Shown here one piece after another: positions 7,270 through 14,464 of a DNA stretch of 23,253 nucleotides. Source of the stretch: a virus; IMG/VR virus record IMGVR_UViG_3300038825_000655, positions 1 to 23,253 of that record, one strand, 5' to 3'. The translations under genes were made by a program, and so were the position numbers. The first letter of the stretch is position 1, and each line of letters opens with the position of its first letter. Below the pieces are notes generated by a model, which had not been told where the DNA came from, ran no database searches, and saw nothing but the letters and a program-made list of their open reading frames with translations.

Positions 7270-7467
7270 ATGATTAAGAGAACCACAAGCTTTAAAGATC
7301 CAAAGGTAGACAAAGGCGGATTCACTGTTAAGGATCAAGGTCGCGTTAAGTACGCGTCTATTGAGTCTGTATCTGCTTCTGCAACTCCTAAGCCTGGAAT
7401 GGGCAAAGGTAAGTCTCGAGGCGGCGGTGACGCACAGCGAGGGACTAAGTTCGAAGGTATATTCTAA
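7270..7467 (+). CDS. Small basic protein of unknown function
   Basis: 65 residues, basic and Gly-rich in the second half. KPGMGKGKSRGGG (about 43-55) repeats the GMGKGK motif seen in the basic protein at 2603, including a 14-base identical nucleotide stretch. The end, RGTKFEGIF, resembles short proteins I know from marine phages. It starts two bases after the portal stop, and its own stop overlaps the next ATG by one base (TAATG), so translational coupling is likely. There is no membrane segment. It may be a small virion-internal peptide, but this is inference from charge and position. Confidence 0.72.
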   Translation: MIKRTTSFKDPKVDKGGFTVKDQGRVKYASIESVSASATPKPGMGKGKSRGGGDAQRGTKFEGIF

Positions 7468-8621
7468 TGAGCGGATGGGATATGGCTTGGCGTCGAGCTA
7501 ATCAACCAGTTGAGCAAATGCAAGGTGGTGTGGCACAACCAATGGGCATGCGAGAGCTTAGAGTGGCCGATCCACGCGGTACGGGCGGGGCTCTTGAAGG
7601 GTCTCCGAGAGGCCCTCAACAGCAAAATCTATACGATTCGTTAAAAAAACTTTTTGGCAAAAACGTTCAAAGATATGATAGTGGCGGCAACCTTCAAGAT
7701 CTTTTTAATCGCGCACGTCAACAAACTGGGCAAATTACGGCACAACCAGCGGTTATGCCTGATCTTCCGATGCGAAATCAAGGCCCTCAATACGAGGGTC
7801 GTAATTCCGATGGTTCTATATTTAGATCGCAGTTTCCTATGGAGAATAACAGGACCATACTAACAGATCACCGCGCACCACCGCGTCAACAAATGGGGCA
7901 ACAAAGAGGGCGATTGCCACAACAACAAATGGGGCAACAAAGAGGGCAATTGCCACAAGAGCAAGTCGGTTATTCACCATTACCTCGACAAAGAATGCCT
8001 CAGCCTAATCAAGGTTATGGCAATCGCTTTCCAGGTATGCAGTTCAGTGGACCTTTTTCTCAGCCAATGATGCCTCAAAACTATGGCATGGGTGGCGGAT
8101 ATCGTATGGGTGGCGGATACCAACAACCACCTATGATGCCCCAGTATCCTCAGCCAAGAACGCCTTATCCTCAGCCAATGCCACAGCCTGGTTATGGCGG
8201 CGGTTATGGCGGTGGATTCGGCGGAAGAGGACCGGGCGGTGGTTACGGCAATATGTATGCACAACAACCTCAAATGTACGGCGGGGGATATCCGCCACAA
8301 CCTCCGATGTTTGGTGGTGGCATGCAAGGTGGTTACGGCCAACAACCTCCGGCTTATGGTGGCGGCTTTGGAGGCGTTACGACCCAGGGACCAGAGACAG
8401 TGCGCGGTTCCCCTCAGTATATTCCAGGCTATGGAAGTGGCTACGGTGGCGGTATGGGCGGAATGTACAATCAACCACAAAGACAGCCTCAATATCAAAA
8501 TGCGCTTGGACCAAGCCCGTTTGGTGGTCAAATGAATCAAAGACAACAGCCACAACAAATGGGTGGTGGTTTTCAACAAATGGGCGGATTTGGCGGCGGA
8601 ATCATGAGGAGCTTTTACTAA
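7467..8621 (+). CDS. Gln/Pro/Gly/Tyr-rich low-complexity (prion-like) protein
   Basis: 384 residues with almost no hydrophobic core. Residues 1-110 are mixed and mostly polar, including a short Lys-rich helix (LKKLFGKNVQRY). Residues 135-170 contain a tandem 12-residue QQMGQQRGRLPQ-type repeat (DNA repeat at 7887-7958). From about residue 190 the chain is dominated by GYGGG, QPPMYGGG and PQPMPQ blocks, like the prion-like domains of RNA-binding proteins or flexible silk-like proteins. The composition favours disorder and self-association. One-base overlaps (TAATG) at both ends tie it to its neighbours. It is probably a virion or assembly protein because of its place between portal and scaffold genes. 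No specific family is recognised. Confidence 0.75.
   Translation: MSGWDMAWRRANQPVEQMQGGVAQPMGMRELRVADPRGTGGALEGSPRGPQQQNLYDSLKKLFGKNVQRYDSGGNLQDLFNRARQQTGQITAQPAVMPDLPMRNQGPQYEGRNSDGSIFRSQFPMENNRTILTDHRAPPRQQMGQQRGRLPQQQMGQQRGQLPQEQVGYSPLPRQRMPQPNQGYGNRFPGMQFSGPFSQPMMPQNYGMGGGYRMGGGYQQPPMMPQYPQPRTPYPQPMPQPGYGGGYGGGFGGRGPGGGYGNMYAQQPQMYGGGYPPQPPMFGGGMQGGYGQQPPAYGGGFGGVTTQGPETVRGSPQYIPGYGSGYGGGMGGMYNQPQRQPQYQNALGPSPFGGQMNQRQQPQQMGGGFQQMGGFGGGIMRSFY
7887..7958 (+). repeat. 36-nt tandem repeat, two copies
   Basis: Units 7887-7922 and 7923-7958 are nearly identical (36 nt, 12 codons) and lie in frame within the Gln/Pro/Gly-rich gene. They encode QQMGQQRGRLPQ and QQMGQQRGQLPQ. A recent slippage or duplication event is likely. 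Confidence 0.85.
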
Positions 8622-10543
8622 TGGCACCACGCAGAGGTAGAGGAAGACCATCTTCTATAGAGCGAGAAATTAGCGTATCTCCTAGAGATGCAACTAAGGT
8701 AGCTTCAAGAAGATCCACTCCTGTTAAAGCTCCTAGAAGAGGAACAATAAAAACGACAAGTAGGGGTGTAAGACCTCCTCGAGGCGGGACTGGAAGTCGA
8801 ACACCCGTATCAAATGCAGCAGTAATAGCTGCCGCTAAAAAAAGAGAAGAAGAAGCTAGAAGAGTCGCCGCTGAAGACAAAAAAGCCGCTGCAAGAAGAC
8901 GCGCTATTGCTCAACGAGAAGAAAAGAAAGCTGCACAAGAAAGAGCGAGAGCTGCAAAAGAAGCTGCTGAAGCTAAAGCTGCAAAAGAAAGGGCGCAAGC
9001 TAGGGCCGCAAAAGAAGCCGCAGATAAAGCTGCTAAAGAAAGAAATAGACTTAGAGCTGCTAAAGAAGCAGAGGCCAAAAGGGTTGCTCAAGCTAGAAGA
9101 CAAGCAGAATCAGAGCGTGCCGCTGAAGCTAAGCTTGCAGCAGAAGCTAAAAGAATTGCTGATGAAAAACGCGCTGCTGAAGAAGCCGCTGCAAAAAAAG
9201 CTAAAGAAAGAGAAGAAGCTAAAATACCTGATCGGAAGTCAACAAGGCAAAGCTTCACTCCTGATCAACTTGTTGAAAGATACAATAGCTCTCCGGCATC
9301 TAAAGATTTTAATTTGTCAGCTACATATGATCCTAAGACCAACACATTCACTGAAGATGTAAGTGCATTTGGCTTTACAGGAGATCAAGCGACCAAGACA
9401 TATACTCCAGAAGAGTTTATGAATAAGCTTGGTTATGTATCAGATGAATACGATAAGTTTAGTTTTGATCGTCCAAAAAATGAGCAAAAATTTACTGCAA
9501 ATGATCTTGTTGAAAGATACAACAACTCTCCTGGCGCTAAAGATTTTAATCTTAATGCTACATATGATCCTGCAACGAACACCTTTATTGAAGACGTAAG
9601 TGCTTTTGGATTTACAGGTGATGATGCTACTAAAACCTATACTCCAGAAGAGTTCATAGCAAAGCTTGGATATAAGGGAGATGACTACAATACCTTTAGT
9701 TTTGTCCAACCAGAGCAGAAACAAGAAGCACCTCCGGTAGAAGAAGCTTCTGTAGTTGAAAGCCCAGGACCTGTTACGGTTGTTGATCCTATTAAGACAG
9801 AAGATCCTGCTGATCCAGAACCTACACCTCCTGATATGCCTGGTTCTCCTATTGAAGATTTGATTTCTAAAACTCCAGATCTAGACGATATAAAAGTAAC
9901 CGATCAAGGACCTGCTCCCACATCTCCCGATATGCCGCCAGGATATCCATTTGAAGAAGGTCCAAGAGATGGACCTAAAATGGGACCTGCACCTCCAGGC
10001 TTTACGCATCATGGAGGAATATCAACAATGGCTTTGGTTCCTTTCTACAACCCTACAACGGGTGAAGAATGGACGGCGCCAAATGGAGGATGGAGTCCTG
10101 CACCGGGTTGGGTTCAAGGAACAAAGCCAGCAGATTGGAAGCCGCCAACAAGTGAACAGCCAAGTCCAGAACCTGATCCAGAACCAACGCCTCCACCACC
10201 ACCTACGTTTGTAGATATGGATCCGTTAAAAGGAATGCGTGAACAGTTTGTTCCACGGAATATTTTGGGTCAGTCTTATGATCCAGAAGTTCGAGAAGAC
10301 TTTGTTAAGAAAATGCAGTCGGGGGCTAATATATCTAGATACCCGACTTACGAAACGCCGACATCACCGCTTCCTCAAACTCAGTTTGGAGGGTACGGAC
10401 AGCCTATGCCTATGTCGCCACTAGCGCCATATGCTGGATTAGGTGCTCCGCCAATCCCGCCAACTGATGAAGATGAGCCGTATGATGAAGACGCAAGACC
10501 AGGAGGTCCTTCGCAACCACCTAGAGGAGGCGGAGTGTTTTAA
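8621..10543 (+). CDS. AT-hook / TolA-like helix / duplicated-domain protein
   Basis: 640 residues with a mosaic layout. Residues 1-60 are basic, with RRGRGRPSS at 4-12, an AT-hook-like R-G-R-P core typical of minor-groove DNA binding. Residues 66-203 are almost only Ala, Lys, Arg and Glu, like TolA domain II, and probably form a long single helix or coiled coil. A domain of about 72 residues then occurs twice (212-282 and 291-361), each starting FT.(D/N).LVERYN.SP and including EDVSAFGFTGD and TYTPEEF. A Pro-rich acidic region with PEPTPPDMP motifs runs from 365 to the C-terminus, interrupted by a Trp-rich patch (EEWTAPNGGWSPAPGWVQG, about 487-505). No known phage family matches the whole. 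DNA binding at one end and a long rod suggest an internal virion or ejection protein, by inference. Confidence 0.75.
   Translation: MAPRRGRGRPSSIEREISVSPRDATKVASRRSTPVKAPRRGTIKTTSRGVRPPRGGTGSRTPVSNAAVIAAAKKREEEARRVAAEDKKAAARRRAIAQREEKKAAQERARAAKEAAEAKAAKERAQARAAKEAADKAAKERNRLRAAKEAEAKRVAQARRQAESERAAEAKLAAEAKRIADEKRAAEEAAAKKAKEREEAKIPDRKSTRQSFTPDQLVERYNSSPASKDFNLSATYDPKTNTFTEDVSAFGFTGDQATKTYTPEEFMNKLGYVSDEYDKFSFDRPKNEQKFTANDLVERYNNSPGAKDFNLNATYDPATNTFIEDVSAFGFTGDDATKTYTPEEFIAKLGYKGDDYNTFSFVQPEQKQEAPPVEEASVVESPGPVTVVDPIKTEDPADPEPTPPDMPGSPIEDLISKTPDLDDIKVTDQGPAPTSPDMPPGYPFEEGPRDGPKMGPAPPGFTHHGGISTMALVPFYNPTTGEEWTAPNGGWSPAPGWVQGTKPADWKPPTSEQPSPEPDPEPTPPPPPTFVDMDPLKGMREQFVPRNILGQSYDPEVREDFVKKMQSGANISRYPTYETPTSPLPQTQFGGYGQPMPMSPLAPYAGLGAPPIPPTDEDEPYDEDARPGGPSQPPRGGGVF
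9254..9703 (+). repeat. Tandem duplication of a ~71-residue domain
   Basis: Two in-frame copies begin at 9254 and 9491, an offset of 237 nt (79 codons), each encoding FT..(D)LVERYN through ..F(S)F. Protein identity is high (for example EDVSAFGFTGD in both), while many codons differ at third positions. The duplication is therefore old and kept by selection at the protein level. Confidence 0.85.
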
Positions 10544-10740
10544 TGGATGCAGTTAATCTCTCAACTTATATCTTTAAAAAGCTTCAAAAGTTTGAAGAAG
10601 GTCATATTGAGTACTTGACTGGTGGGAACATTAAAACAATGGAGGACTATAAATTCGTGATGGGTGAGTTATCGATGCTTCGCACCCTTCGCGAGGAGTT
10701 AAAAGAAGCATTGCGAACTGAAGGAGACCCCGATGAGTAA
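10543..10740 (+). CDS. Small helical protein of unknown function
   Basis: 65 residues, helical, with a central GNIKTMEDYKFVMGELSMLRTLREELKEAL region. Small proteins with an EDYK...MGE pattern occur near structural genes of other phages, but I know of no assigned role. It starts with a TAATG one-base overlap on the preceding gene, and its last eight bases overlap the co-chaperonin start (ATGAGTAA), so the two are probably translated together. A GGAG sequence needed for the next gene lies inside its end. Confidence 0.72.
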   Translation: MDAVNLSTYIFKKLQKFEEGHIEYLTGGNIKTMEDYKFVMGELSMLRTLREELKEALRTEGDPDE

Positions 10741-11176
10741 TCTGTCAGCAGCAGATACTCTCGCAAAATCGTCATTAGATGACGCGTATGTGAGTAGTGA
10801 GGACCGTGTTTTAAATCCAGATCTTCTGGACAAGACACTATTAGAAAGAATGCCAAACCCTGCTGGGTGGAAGCTTCTTGTTTTACCTTATAAAGGCAAA
10901 GGCGTAACAGAAGGCGGGATTGTTCTGACAAAACAAACCTTAGACAAGGAAGGTCTAGCTACTGTTATTGCTTATGTTCTTAAAAAAGGCCCATTAGCCT
11001 ACCAAGATGACGACAAATTTGGCGGCATACCTTGGTGTGAGGAAGGACAATGGGTGTTAATAGGCCGTTATGCAGGAGCCAGATTCTCTTTAGAAGATGA
11101 CTCTGAAGTGCGAATTATTAATGATGATGAAGTTATTGGGACTATTTTGAATCCCGATGATATTAAGTCAGGTTGA
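10733..11176 (+). CDS. GroES-like co-chaperonin
   Basis: Predicted lid for a chaperonin folding chamber, likely helping the host GroEL fold phage virion proteins (compare phage T4 gp31). 147 residues. Residues 1-42 are an extension not found in host GroES (about 97 residues). Residues 45-140 follow the GroES pattern: a first strand GWKLLVLPYKGKG, the mobile loop TEGGIVLTKQ (59-68) with the hydrophobic IVL that docks on GroEL, a glycine-rich turn, then GQWVLIGRYAGARFSLEDDSEVRIINDDEVIGTI (split here only for description), matching the conserved final strands. No GroEL gene is seen in the window. It is placed directly before the scaffold and capsid genes. Assignment rests on pattern matching by eye but is strong. 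Confidence 0.87.
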   Translation: MSNLSAADTLAKSSLDDAYVSSEDRVLNPDLLDKTLLERMPNPAGWKLLVLPYKGKGVTEGGIVLTKQTLDKEGLATVIAYVLKKGPLAYQDDDKFGGIPWCEEGQWVLIGRYAGARFSLEDDSEVRIINDDEVIGTILNPDDIKSG

Positions 11177-11184
11177 GGTGAAAC

Positions 11185-12273
11185 ATGTCAGAACAAACGT
11201 TAAGCGAGGCCCTTGCCGACATTGATATTGATTTAGATATCAAAGACGAGGATATAGAAAGTGCAGCAATTCCGGCTGATCTGAGAGAAGCAAACGATGA
11301 GGTTCAAGATGAATCTACATACGTTGAGCTATCTGATGAAGAGCTAGACGAAATCTCTCCTATTACAGATGATGAAGTAGAAGAAGATTTTACAGCTAAC
11401 GAAGCAGACCGAGAAGAAACAGAGGCTGAACGGCGCGTTAGAACCGCTCAAGAGCGGATCAATCAAGCTGTTCGACAAGCTAAAGAGTTTCAACGTAGGG
11501 AACTTCAAGCTGTCCAGTACGCTAAGCAACTGCAAGAAGAGAACAAGAAGCTTTCTGTCCAGTCAAGACAGACAAGCGTTAACTCTGCCGCTCAGAACTT
11601 GCAGATACAAGAAAGCTATTCGAAGGAATTTGAAGGCAGAATCGAAGCTCAGGCTGACGCTGCTAAACGAAACCTTCAAAAAGCTTATGAGTCTGGAGAT
11701 CCTGAAGCAATGGCAGAGGCTCAACAGCTTATTGCCAGAACTGAGTCCGATCGTGCTTCTTTGTCACAATACAAGCGTGAGCTTGCAAAGTATAAAGAAG
11801 ACTATAAGAAATGGGCTGAGAGTCAGGTTAACTACCAAGAACCAGAGTATCAGATTCCTGATGATTACAATCAAGAACCTGAACCGCAGTACTTAGAACC
11901 TTCTAGCAAAGCCCAGGAATGGGCTGCACAAAACGAATGGTTTGGCACAGATAGAGTCATGACTAATGTAGCTTTTGCTGTACATGACGAGCTTGTCCGA
12001 TCTGGAATTGACTTAGAATCAGATGAGTACTATTCTGAAATTAATCGCAGGATTCGACAAGAACTCCCTCACAAGTTCGAGCATCAGCGATCCGCAGGAA
12101 ACGACAAAAAACCCGTCCAAAGAGTTGTTTCCGGTACGCGCACAACAGGAAAAGGACGCAATCAAAACGATCGTAGGATTGAACTTTCGCCCACCGAACA
12201 ACAGCTTGCAAAAAAACTCGGTGTGCCGTTCAAAGAATACGCAAAACAGAAAATGAGGTTGGAAAGATCATGA
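11185..12273 (+). CDS. Scaffolding-type capsid assembly protein
   Basis: 362 residues. Residues 1-80 are extremely acidic. Residues 75-215 are a long charged coiled coil (for example ERRVRTAQERINQAVRQAKEF). A Pro/Tyr/Glu linker follows (220-245), then a compact segment beginning AQEWAAQNEWFG with a helical region to about 305, and a basic helical C-terminus. Acidic N-terminus, coiled coil, basic end and a place two genes before the capsid gene are typical of P22-like scaffolds, whose basic C-terminus binds coat protein. I infer the same here. The ATG follows GAGGTGAAAC. The stop overlaps the next ATG by 4 nt (ATGA). Confidence 0.78.
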   Translation: MSEQTLSEALADIDIDLDIKDEDIESAAIPADLREANDEVQDESTYVELSDEELDEISPITDDEVEEDFTANEADREETEAERRVRTAQERINQAVRQAKEFQRRELQAVQYAKQLQEENKKLSVQSRQTSVNSAAQNLQIQESYSKEFEGRIEAQADAAKRNLQKAYESGDPEAMAEAQQLIARTESDRASLSQYKRELAKYKEDYKKWAESQVNYQEPEYQIPDDYNQEPEPQYLEPSSKAQEWAAQNEWFGTDRVMTNVAFAVHDELVRSGIDLESDEYYSEINRRIRQELPHKFEHQRSAGNDKKPVQRVVSGTRTTGKGRNQNDRRIELSPTEQQLAKKLGVPFKEYAKQKMRLERS

Positions 12274-12752
12274 GTGAAGAGACAAAAGTAAAAGGCTCTG
12301 GAGGATCCAGCAGGATGCCCAGAAGCGCAAGTGGAAGAGATTCCACTAAAGCTCGTCAACCATGGCGACCACCTCAAATTTTAGAAACGCCTGAACCTCC
12401 TCCTGGGATGAGGTATCGGTGGCTAAGGACTCATATCCGAGGCGAAGCCGATAAAACCAACGTACACATGAGAATGCGAGAAGGCTACGAAGTAGTCAAT
12501 CCTGCTGAAGTTGCTGGGTATGATTTACCTACAATTGACGAAGGATCTCACGCTGGAACTGTGGGCGTAGGCGGATTAATGCTTGCTAAAATCCCAGATG
12601 AAACGGCAGAAGAAAGGAACGCATACTTCCAAAGTCGAACTGAAAACCAAATGAATGCGGTTGACAACGACCTTATGAAGGATGAACATCCCTCTATGCC
12701 TATCTCTAACGAGAGGAAAAGTAAGGTAACATTTGGCGGCTCTAATAAATAG
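12270..12752 (+). CDS. Conserved phage protein of unknown function, virion-type
   Basis: 160 residues. The first 45 are Ser/Arg/Pro-rich and probably disordered. The rest is small and globular, with PPPGMRYRWLRTHIRGEADKT followed by a VHMRMREGYEVV stretch, a pattern I know from marine phage proteins encoded next to capsid genes. It has no cysteines and no membrane span. A four-base ATGA overlap with the scaffold-type gene suggests coupled translation. Possibly a minor head protein; the exact role is unknown. Confidence 0.72.
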   Translation: MSEETKVKGSGGSSRMPRSASGRDSTKARQPWRPPQILETPEPPPGMRYRWLRTHIRGEADKTNVHMRMREGYEVVNPAEVAGYDLPTIDEGSHAGTVGVGGLMLAKIPDETAEERNAYFQSRTENQMNAVDNDLMKDEHPSMPISNERKSKVTFGGSNK

Positions 12753-12785
12753 AGCTATTATGATTGTGTTTTAAGGAGAAAATAA

Positions 12786-13394
12786 ATGGCGAATCAAGAC
12801 GCCCCTTTTGGACTCCGCTATGTTCGCAATATTCAGGGGAACTACAATTCCTCTGGTCAGTCTCGTTATAGGCTAACGACTGCTGACGCGACTAACACTA
12901 CCAATATTTATGCGGGTGACATTGTTACCCAAAATACTGCTGGTATTGTTACTCGGATTGCTCGCGCAGATGGTGGATCCGCTACTTCCGACATTATTGT
13001 CGGTGTGTTTAACGGCTGTTTCTATACAGATCCTACGACCAGCACTCCTACTTGGAGTAATTACTGGCCTGGAAATGCAGCGACCGATGCAATTGCTTTT
13101 ATTTTCGACCATCCTATGGATGTGTTTGAAATTCAAGCAGACGCAGCGTTCCCTGTTGCAGATCTGTGGGGGAACTTCGACATTGTTGATAACACTGGTA
13201 CTGGTAGTACAGATTCAGGTCTCTCTTATGTAGAGCTTGATGTTTCTACTGGTGCTGCAACAGCGACGTTGCCATTAAAAGCCCTGGATATATCTGGTGA
13301 CCCAGACAATTCAGATGTAGGTTCAGCCAATACTAACGTGCTTGTCACCATTCAGAATCATCTGTTTGGCCAGAAGCAAGTTGGTTTAGCTTAA
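12786..13394 (+). CDS. Probable head decoration / structural protein
   Basis: 202 residues, Thr/Ser/Asn/Gly-rich and beta-rich in composition, beginning MANQDAPFGLRYVRNIQGN. It is short of Lys and long helices and carries repeated hydrophobic strands (AGDIVTQNTAGIVTRIAR; VFEIQADAAF), as expected for a small beta-barrel. It lies immediately before the major capsid gene and has its own strong ribosome-binding site (AAGGAGAAAATAA), which suggests high expression. Decoration proteins of other phages sit in the same place. The assignment rests on composition and position, so the family is not certain. Confidence 0.7.
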   Translation: MANQDAPFGLRYVRNIQGNYNSSGQSRYRLTTADATNTTNIYAGDIVTQNTAGIVTRIARADGGSATSDIIVGVFNGCFYTDPTTSTPTWSNYWPGNAATDAIAFIFDHPMDVFEIQADAAFPVADLWGNFDIVDNTGTGSTDSGLSYVELDVSTGAATATLPLKALDISGDPDNSDVGSANTNVLVTIQNHLFGQKQVGLA

Positions 13395-13405
13395 GGAGTT
13401 AATAT

Positions 13406-14314
13406 ATGGCTATTTCAAGAGCCCAATTAGCCAAAGAGCTAGAGCCTGGCCTCAATGCTTTATTTGGTATGGAATATGCACGTTATGAAAACGAGCATGC
13501 AGAAATTTACGAAACAGAGTCTTCTGATCGAGCATTCGAAGAAGAAGTACTTATCGTAGGTTTTGGTGACGCAAAAGTTAAGACCGAAGGACAAGGCGTA
13601 TCTTACGATAACGCTTCTGAAGGTTTTACAGCACGCTACACGCATGAGACCGTGGCTTTGGCCTTTGGTCTTACCGAGGAAGCTGTTGAAGACAATCTGT
13701 ATGACCGTCTTGGCGCTCGTTATACTAAGGCTTTGGCCCGTAGTATGGCGCACACTAAGCAGGTTAAAGCAGCTAACGTTCTTAACAATGCGTTTAACAC
13801 TAGCTTCGCGGGTGGTGATGGTCAGCCTTTGATCAGCACAGCACACCCCCTTGCGTATGGCGGAACTTTGGCAAATCGGGCAACTACCATGTCTGATTTG
13901 AACGAAACTTCGCTTGAAAACGCATTGATCAGCGTATCGACTTTTGTTGATGACCGAAGCATGATCTTGGCCCTTCAGGGAACCAAGTTGATTGTTCCGC
14001 CTCAACTTCAGTTCGTAGTTGATCGTTTGCTTGATACTCCAGGACGCGTAGGTACTGCGGACAATGACATCAACGCAATCAAGAATATGGGTCTGTTACC
14101 GCAAGGTTATGCAGTCAACCACTTCTTGTCTGACAATGATGCATGGTTCTTGTTGACCGACTGCCCTGATGGGTTTAAGCACTTTGAAAGAAGCCCGATT
14201 TCAACTTCTATGGAAGGTGATTTCGACACAGGCAATGTTCGATACAAGGCTCGAGAGCGTTATAGCTTCGGGTTTAGTAACCCACGTTGTGTGTTTGGTT
14301 CGCAAGGAGCTTAA
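13406..14314 (+). CDS. Major capsid protein
   Basis: Forms the icosahedral shell. 302 residues, a usual size for the HK97 fold without a fused delta domain. The N-terminal helix (SRAQLAKELEPGLNALFG) is followed by an acidic loop region, then a region rich in conserved motifs: LTEEAVEDNLYDRLGARYTK (about 88-107) and ARSMAHTKQVKAANVLNNAF, a spine-helix-like segment. The C-terminus has DTGNVRYKARERYSFGFSNP, a strand pattern common to marine phage capsid proteins. A very strong ribosome-binding site (TAAGGAGTTAATAT) precedes the ATG. It is followed at once by a palindrome and an intrinsic terminator, so it ends a transcription unit and should be abundant. Fold assignment is inferred from context and motif pattern. 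Confidence 0.88.
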   Translation: MAISRAQLAKELEPGLNALFGMEYARYENEHAEIYETESSDRAFEEEVLIVGFGDAKVKTEGQGVSYDNASEGFTARYTHETVALAFGLTEEAVEDNLYDRLGARYTKALARSMAHTKQVKAANVLNNAFNTSFAGGDGQPLISTAHPLAYGGTLANRATTMSDLNETSLENALISVSTFVDDRSMILALQGTKLIVPPQLQFVVDRLLDTPGRVGTADNDINAIKNMGLLPQGYAVNHFLSDNDAWFLLTDCPDGFKHFERSPISTSMEGDFDTGNVRYKARERYSFGFSNPRCVFGSQGA

Positions 14315-14330
14315 TGTTTCATGTGAAACA
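14315..14330. promoter_or_regulatory. parS-like palindrome after the capsid gene
   Basis: TGTTTCATGTGAAACA is a 16-bp palindromic site, identical to the bacterial parS consensus (TGTTNCACGTGAAACA, bound by ParB) except for one central base (C to T at position 8). It begins directly after the capsid stop codon. As RNA it could form a six-pair hairpin with an AUGU loop next to the terminator, so a purely RNA role is the main alternative. Confidence 0.5.
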
Positions 14331-14334
14331 TAAG

Positions 14335-14365
14335 AAAAAGGTGGTCTTTTGGCCACCTTTTTTTT
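14335..14365 (+). terminator. Intrinsic terminator after the capsid gene
   Basis: An A-rich lead-in, then GGTGGTC (14340-14346), a TTTT loop, GGCCACC (14351-14357) and eight T. The stem is seven pairs with one G-U, extended by A-U pairs from the A-run to the T-run. This is a classic Rho-independent terminator. Its A/T symmetry may let it act in both directions. Confidence 0.88.
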
Positions 14366-14420
14366 ATTCTAAGATATAGATTCTGAGACAAATTAGCCCC
14401 AGTAACCGGCTCAGCGGACG

Positions 14421-14452
14421 TTACGAAGATACTTGGGCGAATCCTTTCGTAA
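14421..14452 (+). repeat. Hairpin next to the ribosome-binding site of the gene at 14465
   Basis: TTACGAA (14421-14427) pairs perfectly with TTCGTAA (14446-14452) around an 18-nt loop. The right arm ends in the first bases of the AAGAGG ribosome-binding sequence of the next gene. It could affect translation or simply protect the 5' end of the second transcript. Confidence 0.4.
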
Positions 14453-14464
14453 GAGGTGACCATA

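Noticed and set aside
8907-9362. 151-codon Lys/Leu-rich frame inside the AT-hook/TolA-like gene
   Set aside because: Shifted reading of the Ala/Lys/Glu helix region; the long frame at 8621 continues through it and has domain duplication as support.
11178-11185. GTGAAACA, a parS half-site, before the scaffold-type gene
   Set aside because: Only half a palindrome, which is expected by chance, and it is explained by the ribosome-binding region.
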